The notes: a model not told the origin generated them from the sequence alone. A stretch of DNA of 64,000 nucleotides from Muricea muricata (GCA_963855995.1 OY979720.1:16326430-16390429), one strand, 5' to 3'. Positions 1 through 13,295 are shown, counted from the stretch's first letter. Numbers and translations are program-made.

Positions 1-205
1 GCTATACATCATATTAGCGTCGATGGAAAAGCCCACGTCAGTTCTCTTACCTCTAACTTTCAAGAAGTTCATCGATTTTTGGTAACAATCCATTCGGGAA
101 AATTCCTTGAAACGTTCAGCCAAACCTGCTTCTTGGTAATTCGTGGATTTTTTTGTCTAATGAATTTTTCAATAACCGCTTACTAATCGGTGTTGTGCAC
201 TATAG

Positions 206-3200
206 ATGATCCAGCATCTGAAGCATACAAAGAACTCCGTATGGATTTTACAAAATTTGAAAAAGCAATCATATGGGCAAACTTTAAACGTCCCACAGGA
301 AGGCAGAAGTTTTTCTTAAAAGCGAAAGATAAATCTTGTGCTAATCGCTGCGACGAAACGAGAAAACACAATGATATCAACAACACTTACTACTGCCATT
401 GTGATAAACTTTGCCCACTTTACAAAGATTGCTGTGTGGACTACTGGCCAAAGTAAGTTTAAATTTACAACTTGTACTCTTGCTTTTCATTGCATTTCAA
501 GTTTAAGTTTACTTAATTTATTGCAACTCTTGGACATTTTACAACCAAACTGAAAAACGATTCCAAGGGTTTATTATTTTAAACCCCAGCGAGGAGCACC
601 CTTTAAGCATCCCAGACAAGCGAAATTGGCAACAACTTCATACAACGGTGCTGTTGTGGTTCTTGGGCTGATTTGGGGCCATTCACCACACAATAATTTG
701 ACACGAATGTCTGCTTTAAAGGAAGATTGGAAAATATTATTATTATTATTATTTATTATTATTATTATTATTATTAAAAATACACACATTAAGTAGCTTA
801 GACAGCTAAATTGTTATGTGATTTACATGAAAAAGAGAGACGAAATCAATTATATGTATATAAGTAAGGATGATTGACGTGATTGGCCTGGGGCGGTAGT
901 TCGGCAGAACTTGTAGGTGTACCATGTGTATTGTTTGTTCTTAAATCGGGCGTTGTGAGGATTCACAACAACTAACGCCAAATCGTACTCTATAAACATA
1001 ATCCGTTGCTGAAAATACATTTCGAATAACAAAGTCCTAGACGTAGAATCGAACACGTTCAACGAGCATGTGTAAGTTTTCATAACGAGACGATACTTAT
1101 AGCACTATAACACTTGACAGTAACTGACACTGTTCTACCTTTATGGACGCTTCAGCTATACGCGTGTTGATCTTTGAGAGAGACGAATACCGTAGTACCC
1201 GGAGAAAAATTCTCGACACACATAAGAGATTACTACGAAAATCCCACAAATAAGGGTCGGTTTAGTTGGTCAACTTTCAACTGTAACCATGTTTACTGAA
1301 GTATTTTAAATAGTAAGTAAGCGCTTCTTTGAAAGTTCATACAAAAAATATTCGGAATTCCAAAAACCGGCTCGCTTAGTTGAAACAAGAGCAACAAGCG
1401 CAACAACTAAACGAAAACCTCACCAACGAAAATTTTGTTACATAACACATTTACATGATTCCATTGGTGATTTACATTCATTGTAACTATTTTGTTCATG
1501 CAGGTGCAATGTGACTACCAAACCATTCAACCAATCACAACAAGAACTTTGGGACTGCGTGGACGCAAAGTTTATGCAATCCAAAAACAACAGATCCCTA
1601 GCACCATTAGCATATATGATGATAAACCGTTGTCCAGTCAATAAAACAAACAGTCAGAGCCTGCACAATTGCAGCCGACCTGGTACCAGCCTAACGGACA
1701 TTTCCGAACGCATTCCGGTGACTGGCGATGATAACAAAACATACAGGAATTCATTTTGCGCGGAGTGTCACGGAATTAAAAACTTTATACATTGGGGACT
1801 TGCGGTTGCATGCTTAGATCCGGCGGTAAAAAACAAAACTGAGCTACCATACAACAGTACCTACCTAAAGGAGAACTGTGATTGGTACTTCTCTCCAGGA
1901 CATCAAATAACGACAAGTCCTTGCACACGGTCAACTCTGTGCGAGTCTGTGATTACAACTGATGAGTCCTCGAAGTACGATGACCTTGTAAACAAGTGCA
2001 AAGCTTATTCTCAACTAGTCGAAGCAGACCATGTCCTATATAAAAATTTTCATTGTGCTTCATGCAACGGAGTAGATGTCATAAAATTCCAAAAGCCGCC
2101 AATACAGCTTAATTTACCATCATTATCGTTATTTTTCGATTACAAGTCGCTTTCACGAGGGTCCGGCAGCAACAACGCCGGTGGTTCGAAGACTCAGGAA
2201 AGTGCTAATGGTTCGAAGACTCTGGAAAATGCTAATGGCTCGACGTCTGATGAAAATACTAATGGTTCGAAGAATCATGAGAACATTCAAGGCTATCTTA
2301 CCGTGATTGGCCTATCGTTATCAATCATGTGTCTATTAGCAGTCGTGATGACGTATATCCGGTTCAAAACATTGAGAACAGTCCCCGGGCTCGTGTTGCT
2401 CTCGCTGTCAATATCCCTTCTAGCATATCAAAGTACTTTATTGGTTAGCTCATTTGTTACCTTAAGAACTGCAGGATGTAAAACGGTGGCGATTTTGTTA
2501 CACTTTATGATTCTCAATTCTTTTGCATGGATGACAGCCATGAGCTATGACGTATCGAAGACTTTTTCTCAAAATGGTAAGTATATGATTGTTATAGGAA
2601 TTCTTAGAAATTCCACCCGGAAGGCGACCGGAAGGAAAAATTGCAGGCAATGAAACACTTCCTGAAATTTTCAGGGCTTAAAATGGAAACATTTTGAAAA
2701 TAATGATGGGCTGTGCAACATTTTTAAAAGTTGTATTCATACAAACTTGTGGTGAACGCCAACAACTCTACCTCTCTATTCAGGTTTTTTTATTGAGATT
2801 CGTCCTACCATGGATAGTTTAGCTATCCATGGTCTTACTATGTGCTCTCGTCCTAAGTTTGATTTCACACTGTATCTCCTACATTTTAAAAAGTCGTCAA
2901 AAGGATATGTGAGAGGCTTTCTGCCTTTTTTAAACAGAGTATATGTATTTTTGTAATCAAAGCATATTTCGAAAATGTACCGCTTCAGGCCCTCCATTAT
3001 TTGTATCGAAAATTTCGATACAGATAATGGAGAGGCTGAAGCAGTACATAATGTTTAGTACTTTTCGGTTACGAGGAACATATTTGGAAGGGCCATGGAT
3101 CATAGGGCAAGCTGATGCTTGGTTATGATTTTTTTGTTTAATAATCAGCGCATTCGCGGATAAAATTTATGACAGCTCTCTTGATCATTTAAATAAATAA

Positions 3201-5243
3201 AAGTGAAGGCGTTAATAAACCTTACATTGCTACTAAGTGATTCAGCCAATATCACCCTCACTGTTTCTTTCAGGTAAGAGTTCAAGTCTAAACTCCAGCC
3301 GTTCTGGTTTCCGTCGTTATGTAATCTTCACCTCGTCCACCTCAGGTGTGATTGTGGCATTGACGTACACACTCGGAGCAACACGGGCCATGGATGTTGG
3401 ATATGGTAAGATTACCATAGAATGATGGTAATATATATATTACATTATTACGTCATACCATTACGTCAGCTAGTTAATACATGTTCATCATTTTAGCGTT
3501 TTCTTCTGCTATTTCTATTTTGTCGCATGCTTTGTATGAGCAAAGATGGAATTCGAATTCATTTTCCGCTTTTACAAACGAGAGATTCAGAGATCCCAAG
3601 ATGGCGTCTGCATGGGCAAAATTAGCTCTATACCTGGTCTTACTTAAATCTAATCGAGTTGCATAGTTGGAATTGGAACTTTATCATTTGCACCTCCGTA
3701 AGAATAATTTGTGTGTTTTTAATTTCAAAGCAAGATTATACAAACCACATAAGTTGGGAGCAACAAGATAGAAAGAAGAAACTTACAATATATTTGAAAT
3801 CAAAAAAGCACAAAAATCATTCTGATTGGCGATGCAAATGACACAGTTCCAATTAAGCAACTCGAATAGAAAGATATTTTGTTCTTTTTAAGGTGAGTAC
3901 ACATCGTGTTGGATTGGCACACAGCTAGCATTGATATTGTTCCTCTATATTCCCGTGGGCATCATGCTGCTTTTCAATGCTGTGTCTCTCATATGGACCA
4001 TTCTCAGTATTCGTAATGTTACGAAGGTAAAAGAACACTATAATTGTATTATTTTCTACATTTTCAAGGCAACATGTTTTGTTTGTATTATTTATACTTG
4101 CTGCCATGATCAAATCGATGACAATCTATTCTTTCATCTATTTATGACTCCGGGATCGATCAACCTTCCATACCCACGCGTTTAAGGTTTTCTACATTTC
4201 GTTTCTGCAATTTCAGCTCACTAAAGGAGTTCAAAAATCAGTGAAATCCGACACCCGAGGTCAAAATGCCAAAATCTACAGTAAGCTCTCGACCGTGATG
4301 GGCATTACTTGGTTTTTGGGATTTGGTGTTGCTCACAGTACAATTGTGGCGTATCTATACATCATTATCAACAGTCTACAAGGTAAGAGTTTCTCAGAAA
4401 GGAGAATTGAACACCAAAGATGTTGTTAAACCTTTTCTGTAAGCCTGTATATGAACCTCTGCATATGAAGGATGCACTTCCCCAACCTACTGCTTGCCTT
4501 TGGTGGAAAAGATGTAATAGATGTGGCTTATAAAATACATAACAATTTTTTCACTTCAAAATGGCTCGAGTTCCATCTGACAGACAAGCTAATAGAAGCG
4601 TTCTGAAAAATGCTGATCGGCTCATTTGGTAACGTTAAGGAATTCATTTCATCAATTCCGGAATATTTTTGAGAAGTTCTTAAAAAAATTCACAACTTCC
4701 TCTTAAAATGTATCAATCAAAGTTGAATGAGCCAACAAATGTAGTCTTACCGGTAGGACTAAATTTGATTGGCTCAGTTTAATTTTATTTGTACATTTTA
4801 ACAGAAAGTAGTATACTTTAACAAAAAGTTATGAATTTTTTGAGAGACGTCTCAAAAATGCAGCGGAATTGATCAAATAAATTCCTCAAAGTTACCAAAT
4901 TAACAAATCAGCATTTTTCGAAACGTTTCTATTGGCATGGCTGTAATGGAAATATCAAAAGTATAAAGCTGTACTAATCATCTGTTTGCCTTACTTTTTC
5001 ATCTGCCCATTTGTAACAGGAGTCTTCATCTTTGTAACTTTCGTCCTGAACAAGCGAACAATGAAGATGTGGCGAAACACAGCCTCGACCAGAAACGCTC
5101 GCAGTTCAACCCACACCAGGCAAACTCGAGTCTCGAAGTTTACCAAAGCCTCTGGGCCGTATTCGTCAACTAACCAGATTTACAAGGACAAGGAAGAACA
5201 ACAAGAGACTGGTTTTACTAACCCACAACTTTCATCTACATAA
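206..5243 (+). CDS. Somatomedin-B / Cys-rich adhesion-like GPCR, copy 1 (5' exon outside window)
   Basis: A cell-surface seven-transmembrane receptor of the adhesion/Methuselah-like branch of family B. Exons: 206-452, 1504-2576, 3274-3405, 3893-4026, 4217-4382, 5020-5243; all junctions are GT/AG and the frame stays open to TAA. The signal-peptide exon must lie upstream of base 1. The first exon here carries a somatomedin-B domain (C-x3-C, then CxC-x3-C-x5-CC-x-D-Y); its eighth cysteine is supplied by the next exon. A Cys-rich ectodomain with two Y-x-N-x-x-C-A-x-C-x-G motifs follows, then a Gly/Ser/Asn stalk with a nine-residue repeat. TM1-TM3 are in the large exon, TM4 and TM5 in one exon each, TM6 and TM7 in the last two. 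Family-B hallmarks are HFMILNSFAWM in TM3 and NSLQG-FIF in TM7. I see no GPS cleavage motif before TM1. Ligand is unknown. It is a tandem duplicate of the gene at 6.8-13.2 kb. Confidence 0.9.
739..776. repeat. ATT/TTA trinucleotide microsatellite
   Basis: A run of TTA/ATT units in the intron after the somatomedin-B exon of receptor copy 1. The corresponding intron of copy 2 lacks it, so it expanded after the duplication or was lost from copy 2. Confidence 0.9.
2159..2290 (+). repeat. Coding minisatellite: nine-residue NGS repeats in receptor stalk
   Basis: Within the large exon, about four imperfect 27-bp units encode GGSKTQESA, NGSKTLENA, NGSTSDENT and NGSKNHENI just before TM1. The last three units start with the N-glycosylation sequon N-G-S. 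The neighbouring copy (around 9250-9280) keeps only the last unit, which accounts for its 25-residue shorter stalk. Confidence 0.85.
4588..4936. mobile_element. Foldback MITE in last intron of receptor copy 1
   Basis: The ends are inverted copies of each other: the left end reads GCTAATAGAAGCGTTC and the right end, on the other strand, reads GCCAATAGAAACGTTT; similarity continues inward through AAAAATGCTGAT. No coding capacity. The equivalent intron of copy 2 lacks this element, so insertion probably followed the gene duplication. Confidence 0.7.
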
Positions 5244-6802
5244 AGTAGCGAATAGAAATTTGGAGCAAAAATTTGTAATTGGCCTCGTTGGTCCTTCTTA
5301 TTACTTCACATAAACTCGGACTTTACATAGCAACATAATTAATTATATATACGAAACTGTAGATTTGATTACTTCGTATAACAGTGTACATTATAATATA
5401 CATAACGTTTTAACCACCACAGTTCTAGAAAATGATAGTATACATTTAACAGTAAAAAACTAAACCACTCAATATAAATTGGGGTAAATTACGTTTTGAA
5501 TTAAATGAAAAGTAGAAAAATGAAGTCGGACCGGTGAATCTCTCATCTTCTATCTATTTGGCGGTAAATGGACAAATTTGGCTAACAATGTTTTTTCCGT
5601 TGCCACTCAATTCCCAACTTTGGATTGTTCACGTGGTTGGATACCATTGTTCTCGTTTGCGGAAAAGTACATTAAGACAAAAGTAACCACGCATGCGAGT
5701 GATGAATACGAGTTTATTCACCCATGTCCGTACTTCTAAACGCGTAGTTACGTTTTGTTCTCCGTTACGCTGCAGCATGTGAGTGATCTTAAAATGTAAA
5801 TTGGGTATAATTGGCCAAATTTGTCCATGGATGCAAAACCAAAGGACATTTCACTACGTTAAAAATACGAACGGAAAAAGATGAAACATCCTATAGTTTT
5901 GATTTCTTTAAAATGCTCTGTAAGAATTAAAGCACTCTACTACTACGCTAATTACGACCAGGGATGTACTGATAGATCATTGGTTTGCTCAGTGATTGAT
6001 CGACATTAGCAATTAATCAGGTTTGAAATTTTATGCCCGAAATAAACATATTTTTCGGTAAGACAAAATGTAGATACTCACGGAGATACCATGGGATACA
6101 AGGTAGGTACAGAAACCATGCACAAATAATTTCCAAACTGATGAAAAATTCACGTGAGTCGTAGGAAGGACGCTCAGACATTTCACCTAAGGCAACAGTT
6201 TTTTTTTTCATTTAGCATACAAAACATAGAAAAGACCTGAAAACAAACAAGCAGAATTTGACCTTTTGAGAGAAGGTACTTCCAGAACATGTCGGATTTT
6301 GCTCGTTCCGTTTCAAGCAATCAAAGATCCTATGTCTTGATGCGCTTGTAACTGCACTATATCGACAGTTTTACTGTAGGAAAGTTAGTTAGAATATCTT
6401 TAAGATAATTCATAAAAATATTAGATGTCGTAATGCTCAATATGTTGACATCTGGGATGGCATCTGTATATTTTTTAAATTTACTACCATTTTTTTTATT
6501 AAATTTAATTCTGCGAAGCAATTTTCTCACAATATGATCAAACGTTTAGCCAATCAAATAACAGAACGATAAGCTATTGTAATATGTTTATGTAGATGTT
6601 CTTCGTAGACCGTGCGTCCTACTTAGTACGTCGTTCTCTCTCCAGCTAGTAGCAAAATGGAAAATTGACAGACTGTCTAAAGAAGACTAAAGGTATCTTA
6701 AGTTATCTTATTCACATGTTATCTTATTCACAAAATGTCCACGCTAATACGAGATTTCCAATTTACCATCCAACTTATCTTATTTTGCAGATTGAGAACA
6801 AG
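5244..6802. other. Intergenic spacer between the two receptor copies
   Basis: No convincing coding exon. It holds the 3' end of copy 1, an inverted repeat near 5570-5828 (GGACAAATTTGGC against its complement, probably another small foldback element) and the presumed promoter of copy 2. A pyrimidine-rich AG acceptor ends at 6790, only 12 bases before the copy 2 start codon, which suggests an untranslated leader exon further upstream. Confidence 0.5.
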
Positions 6803-9800
6803 ATGGCGGTAATTATGTTCCAGCTTTTCTTATGCCTACTTGCTGTGATGTCTTCTGCGGAAATGGCAGAAATGGTCAAGGAATACGGTAAGCATAGATC
6901 CTAAAAAAATTTCCGAAATGTCGGATAAGCTAATTATAGGTAAGGTTTCGGTGATTCGTAAATTTCGTACGAAGTTTACTTTTATTGTGAATTTTTCAGT
7001 CGCTTTTGAAAATTTCCGAAGGCGGTTGCCTTGACAAGCCTTCTATACTTGAAACTTTTTGCACAATTGAACTGATAACACGGAATCGTGGTGGTTTAAA
7101 TACGATTTTAATCTTTTCAAATATCAGATAAAAAGTTAGTATAAATCTCATCAAGATAGGAAATGCGATTATTCAAGCTGCCTTGAATAAAGTTAAACAA
7201 ACATGTGTGTGCATGGGCTCTGTTCAAACAAGCCTTCAGAATAAATTAAACCTTTAATCTTCAATCATTTTATAATTTTTCATAATTTTCACATTTAATT
7301 AAATGTCTCTAAAAATTAACTCGATGCCTCGATGGTGAATCGAATATAATCAGTATTGTTCACTATAGATGATCCAGCATCCGACGCATACAAAGAACTC
7401 CGTATGGATTTTACAAAATTTGAAAAAGCAATCATATGGGCAAACTTTAAACGTCCCATAGGAAGTCAGGAGTTTTTCTTAAAAGCGAAAGAGAAATCTT
7501 GTGCTAATCGCTGCGACGAAACGAGAAAACACAATGATATCTACAATAATTACTACTGCCATTGTGATAAACTTTGCCCACTTTACAAAGATTGCTGTGT
7601 GGATTACTGGCCAAAGTAAGTTTAAATTTACAACTTGTATTCTTGCTTTGCAACCACATTCACGTCGGCATTGTTTGTGGAAAGAACAAAAGATTTTCAT
7701 TGCATCTGAAGTTTATTGCAACTCTTGTTTGGACGTTTTACAACCAAACTGAAAAGCGATTCCAAGGGTTTATTATTTGAGACCCCAACGAGGAGCACCC
7801 CTTGAGAATTCCAGAAAAACGAAATTGGTAACAACTTCATAGAACTATGCTGTTGTGGATCTTGGGGTGAATTGGGCCCATTCACCAGACAATAATTTGA
7901 CACGAATGTGTGCTATAAAGGAATATTGGGCATATATTATAAAGGTGATTGACGTGATTGGCCTGAGGCAGTAGTTTGGCAGAACTTGTAGGTGTAGGTA
8001 TGGTACACCTCCTATTGTGGTACACCACCTGTGTATTGTTTGTTTTTAAATTAGGCGTTGTGAGTAGTACACTTTAAACATAATCCGTTACTGAAGATAG
8101 TTTTTCGAAAAACAAAGTCCTAGGCGTAGAATCGAACACGAGCAACGAGCATGTGTAAGTTTTCAGAACGAGGCGATACTTAAAGCAGAACAACACTTGA
8201 CAGTAACTGACGCTGTTGTACCTTTATTATGGACTCTTCAGCTACGCGTGTTGATCTTTGAGAGAGAAGAAAACCGTAGTACCCGGAAAAAATCCTCGAA
8301 GAAAAGACACAGAATAGATCAACTAAGAAAATCCCACAAATCAGGGTCGGTTTAGTTGGTCAGTTTTCAACTGTAACCATGTTTTACATAAATACTTTAA
8401 ATAATACAATAATAATTCATACAAAAAATATTCGGAATTCTAAAAAAACGGCTCGCATAGTTGAAACAAGAGCAGCAACTAAACAAAAACCTCACTATCG
8501 AAAATTCTGTTACATAACACATTTACATGATTCCATTGGTGATTTACATTCATTGTTACTATTTTGTTCATGCAGGTGCAATGTGACTACCAAACCATTC
8601 AACCAATCACAACAAGAACTTTGGGACTGCGTGGACGCAAAGTTTATGCAATCCAAAAACAACAGAACCCAACCATCTTTAGCGTATATGATGATAAACC
8701 GTTGTCCAGTCAGTAAAACAAACAATCAGACCTCGCACAATTGCAGCCGACCTGGTACTAGCCTAACGGACATTTCCGAACGCATTCCGGTGACTGGTGA
8801 TGATAACAAAACATACAGGAATTCATTTTGCGCGGAGTGTCACGGAATTAAAAACTTTATACATTGGAAACTTGCGGTCGCATGTTTAGATCCGGCAGTA
8901 AAAAACAAAACTGATCTACCATACAACAGTATCTACCTAAAGGAGAACTGTGATTGGTATTTCTTTCCTGGACATCAAATTACAACAAGTCCTTGCACAC
9001 GGTCAACTATGTGCGAGTCTGTGATTACAACTGATGAGTCCTCGAAGTACGATGACCTTGTAAACAAGTGCAAAGCTTATTCTCAACTAGTCGAAGCCGA
9101 CCATGCCCTATATAAAAATTTTCATTGTGCTTCATGCAACGGAAAAGATGTCAAAAAATTCCAAAAGCCGACAATACAGCTAAATTTACCATCATTCTTG
9201 CTATTTTTCGATTACAAGTCGTTTTCACGAGGGTCCGGTAGCAACAACGCCGGTGGTAATGGTTCGAAAAATCATGAGAACATTCAAGGCTATCTTACTG
9301 TGATTGGCCTATCGTTATCAATCATGTGTCTATTAGCAGTTGTGATGACGTATACCCGGTTTAAAACATTGAGAACAGTCGCAGGCCTCGTGTTGCTCTC
9401 GTTGTCAATATCCCTTCTGGCAAATCAAAGTCTTTTATTGGTTAGCCCATTTGTTACCTTAAGAACTGCAGGATGTAAAGCGGTGGCGATTTTGTTACAC
9501 TTTATGATCCTCAATTCTTTTGCATGGATGACAGTCATGAGCTATGACTCTAAAAGGACATTTTCTCAAAAAGGTACATTACTTTCTTATGATTGATAAT
9601 AGGCCATCATTGAGTTTTTCAACAATAGCGACACCATCTTGAGCATATATACAATAATGCATTGTGGTCTAGTCGGGGTATTTCGAAGATTTTAAACTTT
9701 CATAAATTGGATATATTGGAGAGAACAGCAATTTTTATTGTCGCAGCGAGCGAAATGCGCCTGTTTGCTCAGGCTACAATTTTTATAATTGTTAGAGACG

Positions 9801-12800
9801 ACATATCCTCAGAATACAAAGAAATCCCTAAAATAATTAAATCCGAATAACTAGCCTCATTTCAAATTCGTTACGTTATATACGTGCACAATAATAAAAC
9901 AAATCGTTTAGAAACTTGATGGATATCCCCAACAGAAATCGTGTGGTCTAGCTCAATCACGAGCAAAAATGAGACAAACGCGTTTTACAGATAACTTTTT
10001 ATTTTGACCCATGTATTCATGTAAACGTCGATCTTATATAAACTATCCCCCCCCCCCCTCCCCCTTTAACAATGTTGCGGGCATCTTTTCGACAAACCAT
10101 GTGGCCTAGTATCGACACAACAACATTGTTTTTTGTGGGGGAAGGGGGAGCGAATAAAAAGTCTCAAATATTTTTGCTCGTGATTGTAGGTAGCTACAGT
10201 AAAAGCGGCTATCGCCAAAGCAATAGACAATCAGATTAAAAATGGCATCGTTATTGATGAAAAGGTTAACCATAAGTTCAGAGTTGCAAAAAGCGTTCAA
10301 CCTTCCTCCGAGTAAAATTTTCAAAGTTTGCAAACCTTCCTCAAAATGATGTAAAGTTGGGCTTTCTAAACTGAAGATCGGAATGAATCTTGAGAATAAA
10401 TCAATATTTTTTCCCGAAGAAGGCATGATTTTCTGGAGTAGATCATCGTCTATTATTTTTTTTGTTATGTTAGTGTTTAGGATACATTATGACGGTATAT
10501 GAAGTGTGTTGACATGAAACCTTCCTCACTGACTGCCCATTTTGCAAACCTTCCTCACGGGTAATACCCGCATACCCGTGGCTTTTTTGCAACTCTGCAT
10601 AAGTTGCTATCTCTTCATTAGAAGGTTTGACCCCATAACATTCATGCTACTCTGAAAGAATATTTTTTGTTACAACTTAAGTGAGATCGATTTCTTAGAC
10701 GACTTGATTCTTTCAGGGAATAGTTCAAGCAGAAACCCCAGCCGTTCTGGTTTTCGTCGTTATGGTATGTTTGCTTCGTTCGTCTCCATTGGGATTGTAG
10801 CATTGGCGTACACCCTCGGTACAACAAACATCATGGATGTTGGATATGGTACAAAAGTTACTCATTATATATATATTGTTACTTGTTCTTACATTTTTTG
10901 AGCTTTTCCAATTGTGTATACTAAAGCAGAAAGGAAAATGTGTTGAAGATGTGATACTCGAAATTTTTCAACACTAATCTAGCAGGAAAATGATGGAGCT
11001 ATAAAAATATTGGAGCAAAATGAAATGCAAGTACAAGAGGAGCCTTAAGAACAAGCATTATTAAAATTCCTTGAACTTGAAAAATTGAAGAATAGGACAA
11101 AAGACGAGATATTTTCTCAAGACACACCTAATATTTTCTCTCGTAATTTTTATTCATAGGTGAATACACATCGTGTTGGATTGGCACCCAGCTAGCTTTG
11201 ATATTGTTCTTCTATGTTCCCGTGGGTATCATGCTACTCTTCAATGCCGTGTCTCTGATAATGACCATACTCAGTATACGTAAGGTTATAAAGGTAGGTA
11301 CTTAACTTCCCATCGATCGTCGTACAAGGTACTGCTTGTGCTGTTTATAATAGTTATACTGCTTGAATTTCTGCAATTCCAGATGACTGAAGGTATCCAA
11401 GCATCAGCGATAAACAACACCCGAAGACAAAATATCAAGATTTACGTTAAACTATCAACCGTGATGGGCGTTACTTGGCTCCTGGGATTTGGTGCCCCAC
11501 ACAACACTATTGTGGCGTACGTTTATATCATTGTAAACAGTCTGCAAGGTATGAAGTTGTCAGAAAAAAAGTTGCATTTCGTTTAAGCCCTCGTAAACTG
11601 ATTATTTGGATTCTTCACTTACAGTTGAGAGACGTCATCCGAAAGACGACTTAGTACATGTATGTACTTGATGTCAACATAACAAAGGCATGACCCTTTC
11701 CCCTTAATTATTTTAAGACTTTGAGTAGAGGAGACGGACCAAGATTTAAAATCTGGCCTTCTAGCTTGGAAGACTAACGTGGCGACTACAATATGCACAA
11801 ATTTAAACGTACGTTCGGGGCTGGAGAACGAACGTTAATTCTTCTAAAATCTAATGGTGAATATTTGCAACAACTCAAGAAGTCATTTACAAAATAAATT
11901 TGCCTCAGCACCTTTCATTAAAGGGCAGAATCAGGCTACTTTTTGCCAAAAATGTCCTGTATTCAAAAAACTGAAGTAAACTTTATTCCAATCTATTCTG
12001 CAATAAGTATAGGTAATAGTATAATTTCGAGTGCAATTACGGATAAACAAGCACGAGTGAGTTTTTAAAAACTGCAAAATAGCACGAGTCCGAAGGACGA
12101 GTGCTATTTGCGGTTTTTAAAAACTCACGAGTGCTTGTTTTCCGTAATTGCACGAGAAATTATACTATTACTTATTAATAATATAAAAAGGAAATGTCCA
12201 AACAAGCATTTTGTACTTACAACTTCGCATTATGCAAGTGCACTCATTCTCGAATTTCTTCGCTTAAAAAATTCATGTTTACAAAAGCCATGGCTAAAAG
12301 TTTTATGTACAAAGTTCCAGCATACTTTAGAGTTTGTTTTGTGATCATAATTGTCAGAGAAGAATCCCAAGTTGTGATGAAATTTCGACGAAATCTTTAA
12401 GCAAACGTGAAAATTCGGCCGCCATATTTTTGGTTTTTCAGCGAGTAAATCCCATCGCTCAAAGAGCTTATTACAGATTTTTGCACTGTTTTTACAGATT
12501 TTTGCACTGTTGTTACAGATTTTTGCACTGTTCTGGGTGATGTTTGGGATTAACTGCACTCGAATCAACCAATCACAGCCCAGAAACATTTCCTTGTATA
12601 TTATTATATAGGTAATATTAATTATTACAGGCCTAGTATAAGCTTCAGCATACAATGTTAGGCAACATTCTATCAAAATTTAACCAAAACATGAAAGCTG
12701 TTTGCTAACAACTTTTCAAGATGACAAATACAATCCAACTCAATCCTCGATTAATCACGACTATCCGTATTTCTGTCCATTTTTTTTGTATTAGTTATCG

Positions 12801-13191
12801 ACTCATTTTGTGCTTACAGCTATTATTTTTTAGTTTGATGCAAAATTTGCACGTGTAAGAATTATTAAAAATGGCCTGACAACGCCGCTTTAAGACAACA
12901 CTTTATATATACCGCATGGTTTAGCACACATATATGTTTGTCAAGCTCTTGAAATCTATTTATCTTTTTGCAACAGGAGTTTTCATCTTCATATCCTTCG
13001 TCCTAAACAAGCGAACAATAAACATGTGGCGAAACAGCCGAAACACAACATCGAGCAGAAACTTCCACCAACACAAGATGGAACAACGCGAGTCAAAGCA
13101 AGAGTCCATGAAAAACCGCGAACAGAAGCGAGAAGGCGCACAAATTGCCCAAGGTGGTTCGACTTCAGATTGTAGGGAGCATGGTTTGTAG
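6803..13191 (+). CDS. Somatomedin-B / Cys-rich adhesion-like GPCR, copy 2 (complete)
   Basis: Complete seven-exon model: 6803-6887, 7369-7615, 8576-9573, 10717-10848, 11160-11293, 11383-11548, 12977-13191, giving 658 residues. Residues 1-20 form a hydrophobic signal peptide. The somatomedin-B domain spans about 70-114 and its eighth cysteine is encoded across the exon 2/3 junction. The ectodomain (115-345) is Cys-rich, has many N-glycosylation sequons and two Y-x-N-x-x-C-A-x-C-x-G motifs. Seven membrane segments lie at about 348-600, with TM6 containing TWLLGFG and TM7 NSLQG. The cytoplasmic tail (600-658) is polar, rich in Arg, Lys, Glu and Gln, and unlike the tail of copy 1. No GPS motif is visible. 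All phases match copy 1 exactly. An AATAAA lies at 13296-13301. Ligand and signalling partner are unknown. Confidence 0.92.
9950..10195. mobile_element. Foldback element with poly-C/poly-G arms
   Basis: CAATCACGAGCAAAAAT near the left end is repeated inverted as ATTTTTGCTCGTGATTG near the right end. Inside, a poly-C stretch with CTCCCCCTTTAACAATGTTG pairs with CAACATTG...GGGGGAAGGGGGAG. It lies in the intron between TM3 and TM4 exons of receptor copy 2. No transposase is visible. Confidence 0.65.
12003..12178. mobile_element. Near-perfect palindrome (foldback element)
   Basis: Two arms of about 85 bases are inverted copies around a GTCCGAAGGAC centre near 12095, so a transcript could form one long hairpin. 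The outer bases AATAGTATAATTTC match GAAATTATACTATT on the other side. It lies in the last intron of receptor copy 2. No coding capacity. Confidence 0.75.
12471..12533. repeat. Three 21-bp tandem repeats
   Basis: Three consecutive units of TTACAGATTTTTGCACTGTT plus one variable base (T, G, C) in the last intron of receptor copy 2. Confidence 0.9.
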
Positions 13192-13295
13192 TGCCTCATA
13201 TTACTTCCTTGGGACGTTATTGCACCATAATTGGAAACCAATGATTTATATATGTACATATGCTATATTATGCGACAATGTGCACTTAGAGTAGA

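Noticed and set aside
10106-10426. 106-codon minus-strand frame
   Set aside because: It overlaps the foldback element at 9950-10195, shows no recognisable domain and has no splice or start support.
12471-12533. CRISPR-like repeat array
   Set aside because: Units are directly adjacent without spacers and the DNA is eukaryotic; it is a simple tandem repeat.
12230-12676. 148-codon minus-strand frame
   Set aside because: It includes the translated 21-bp tandem repeat and intronic sequence of receptor copy 2; no homology seen.
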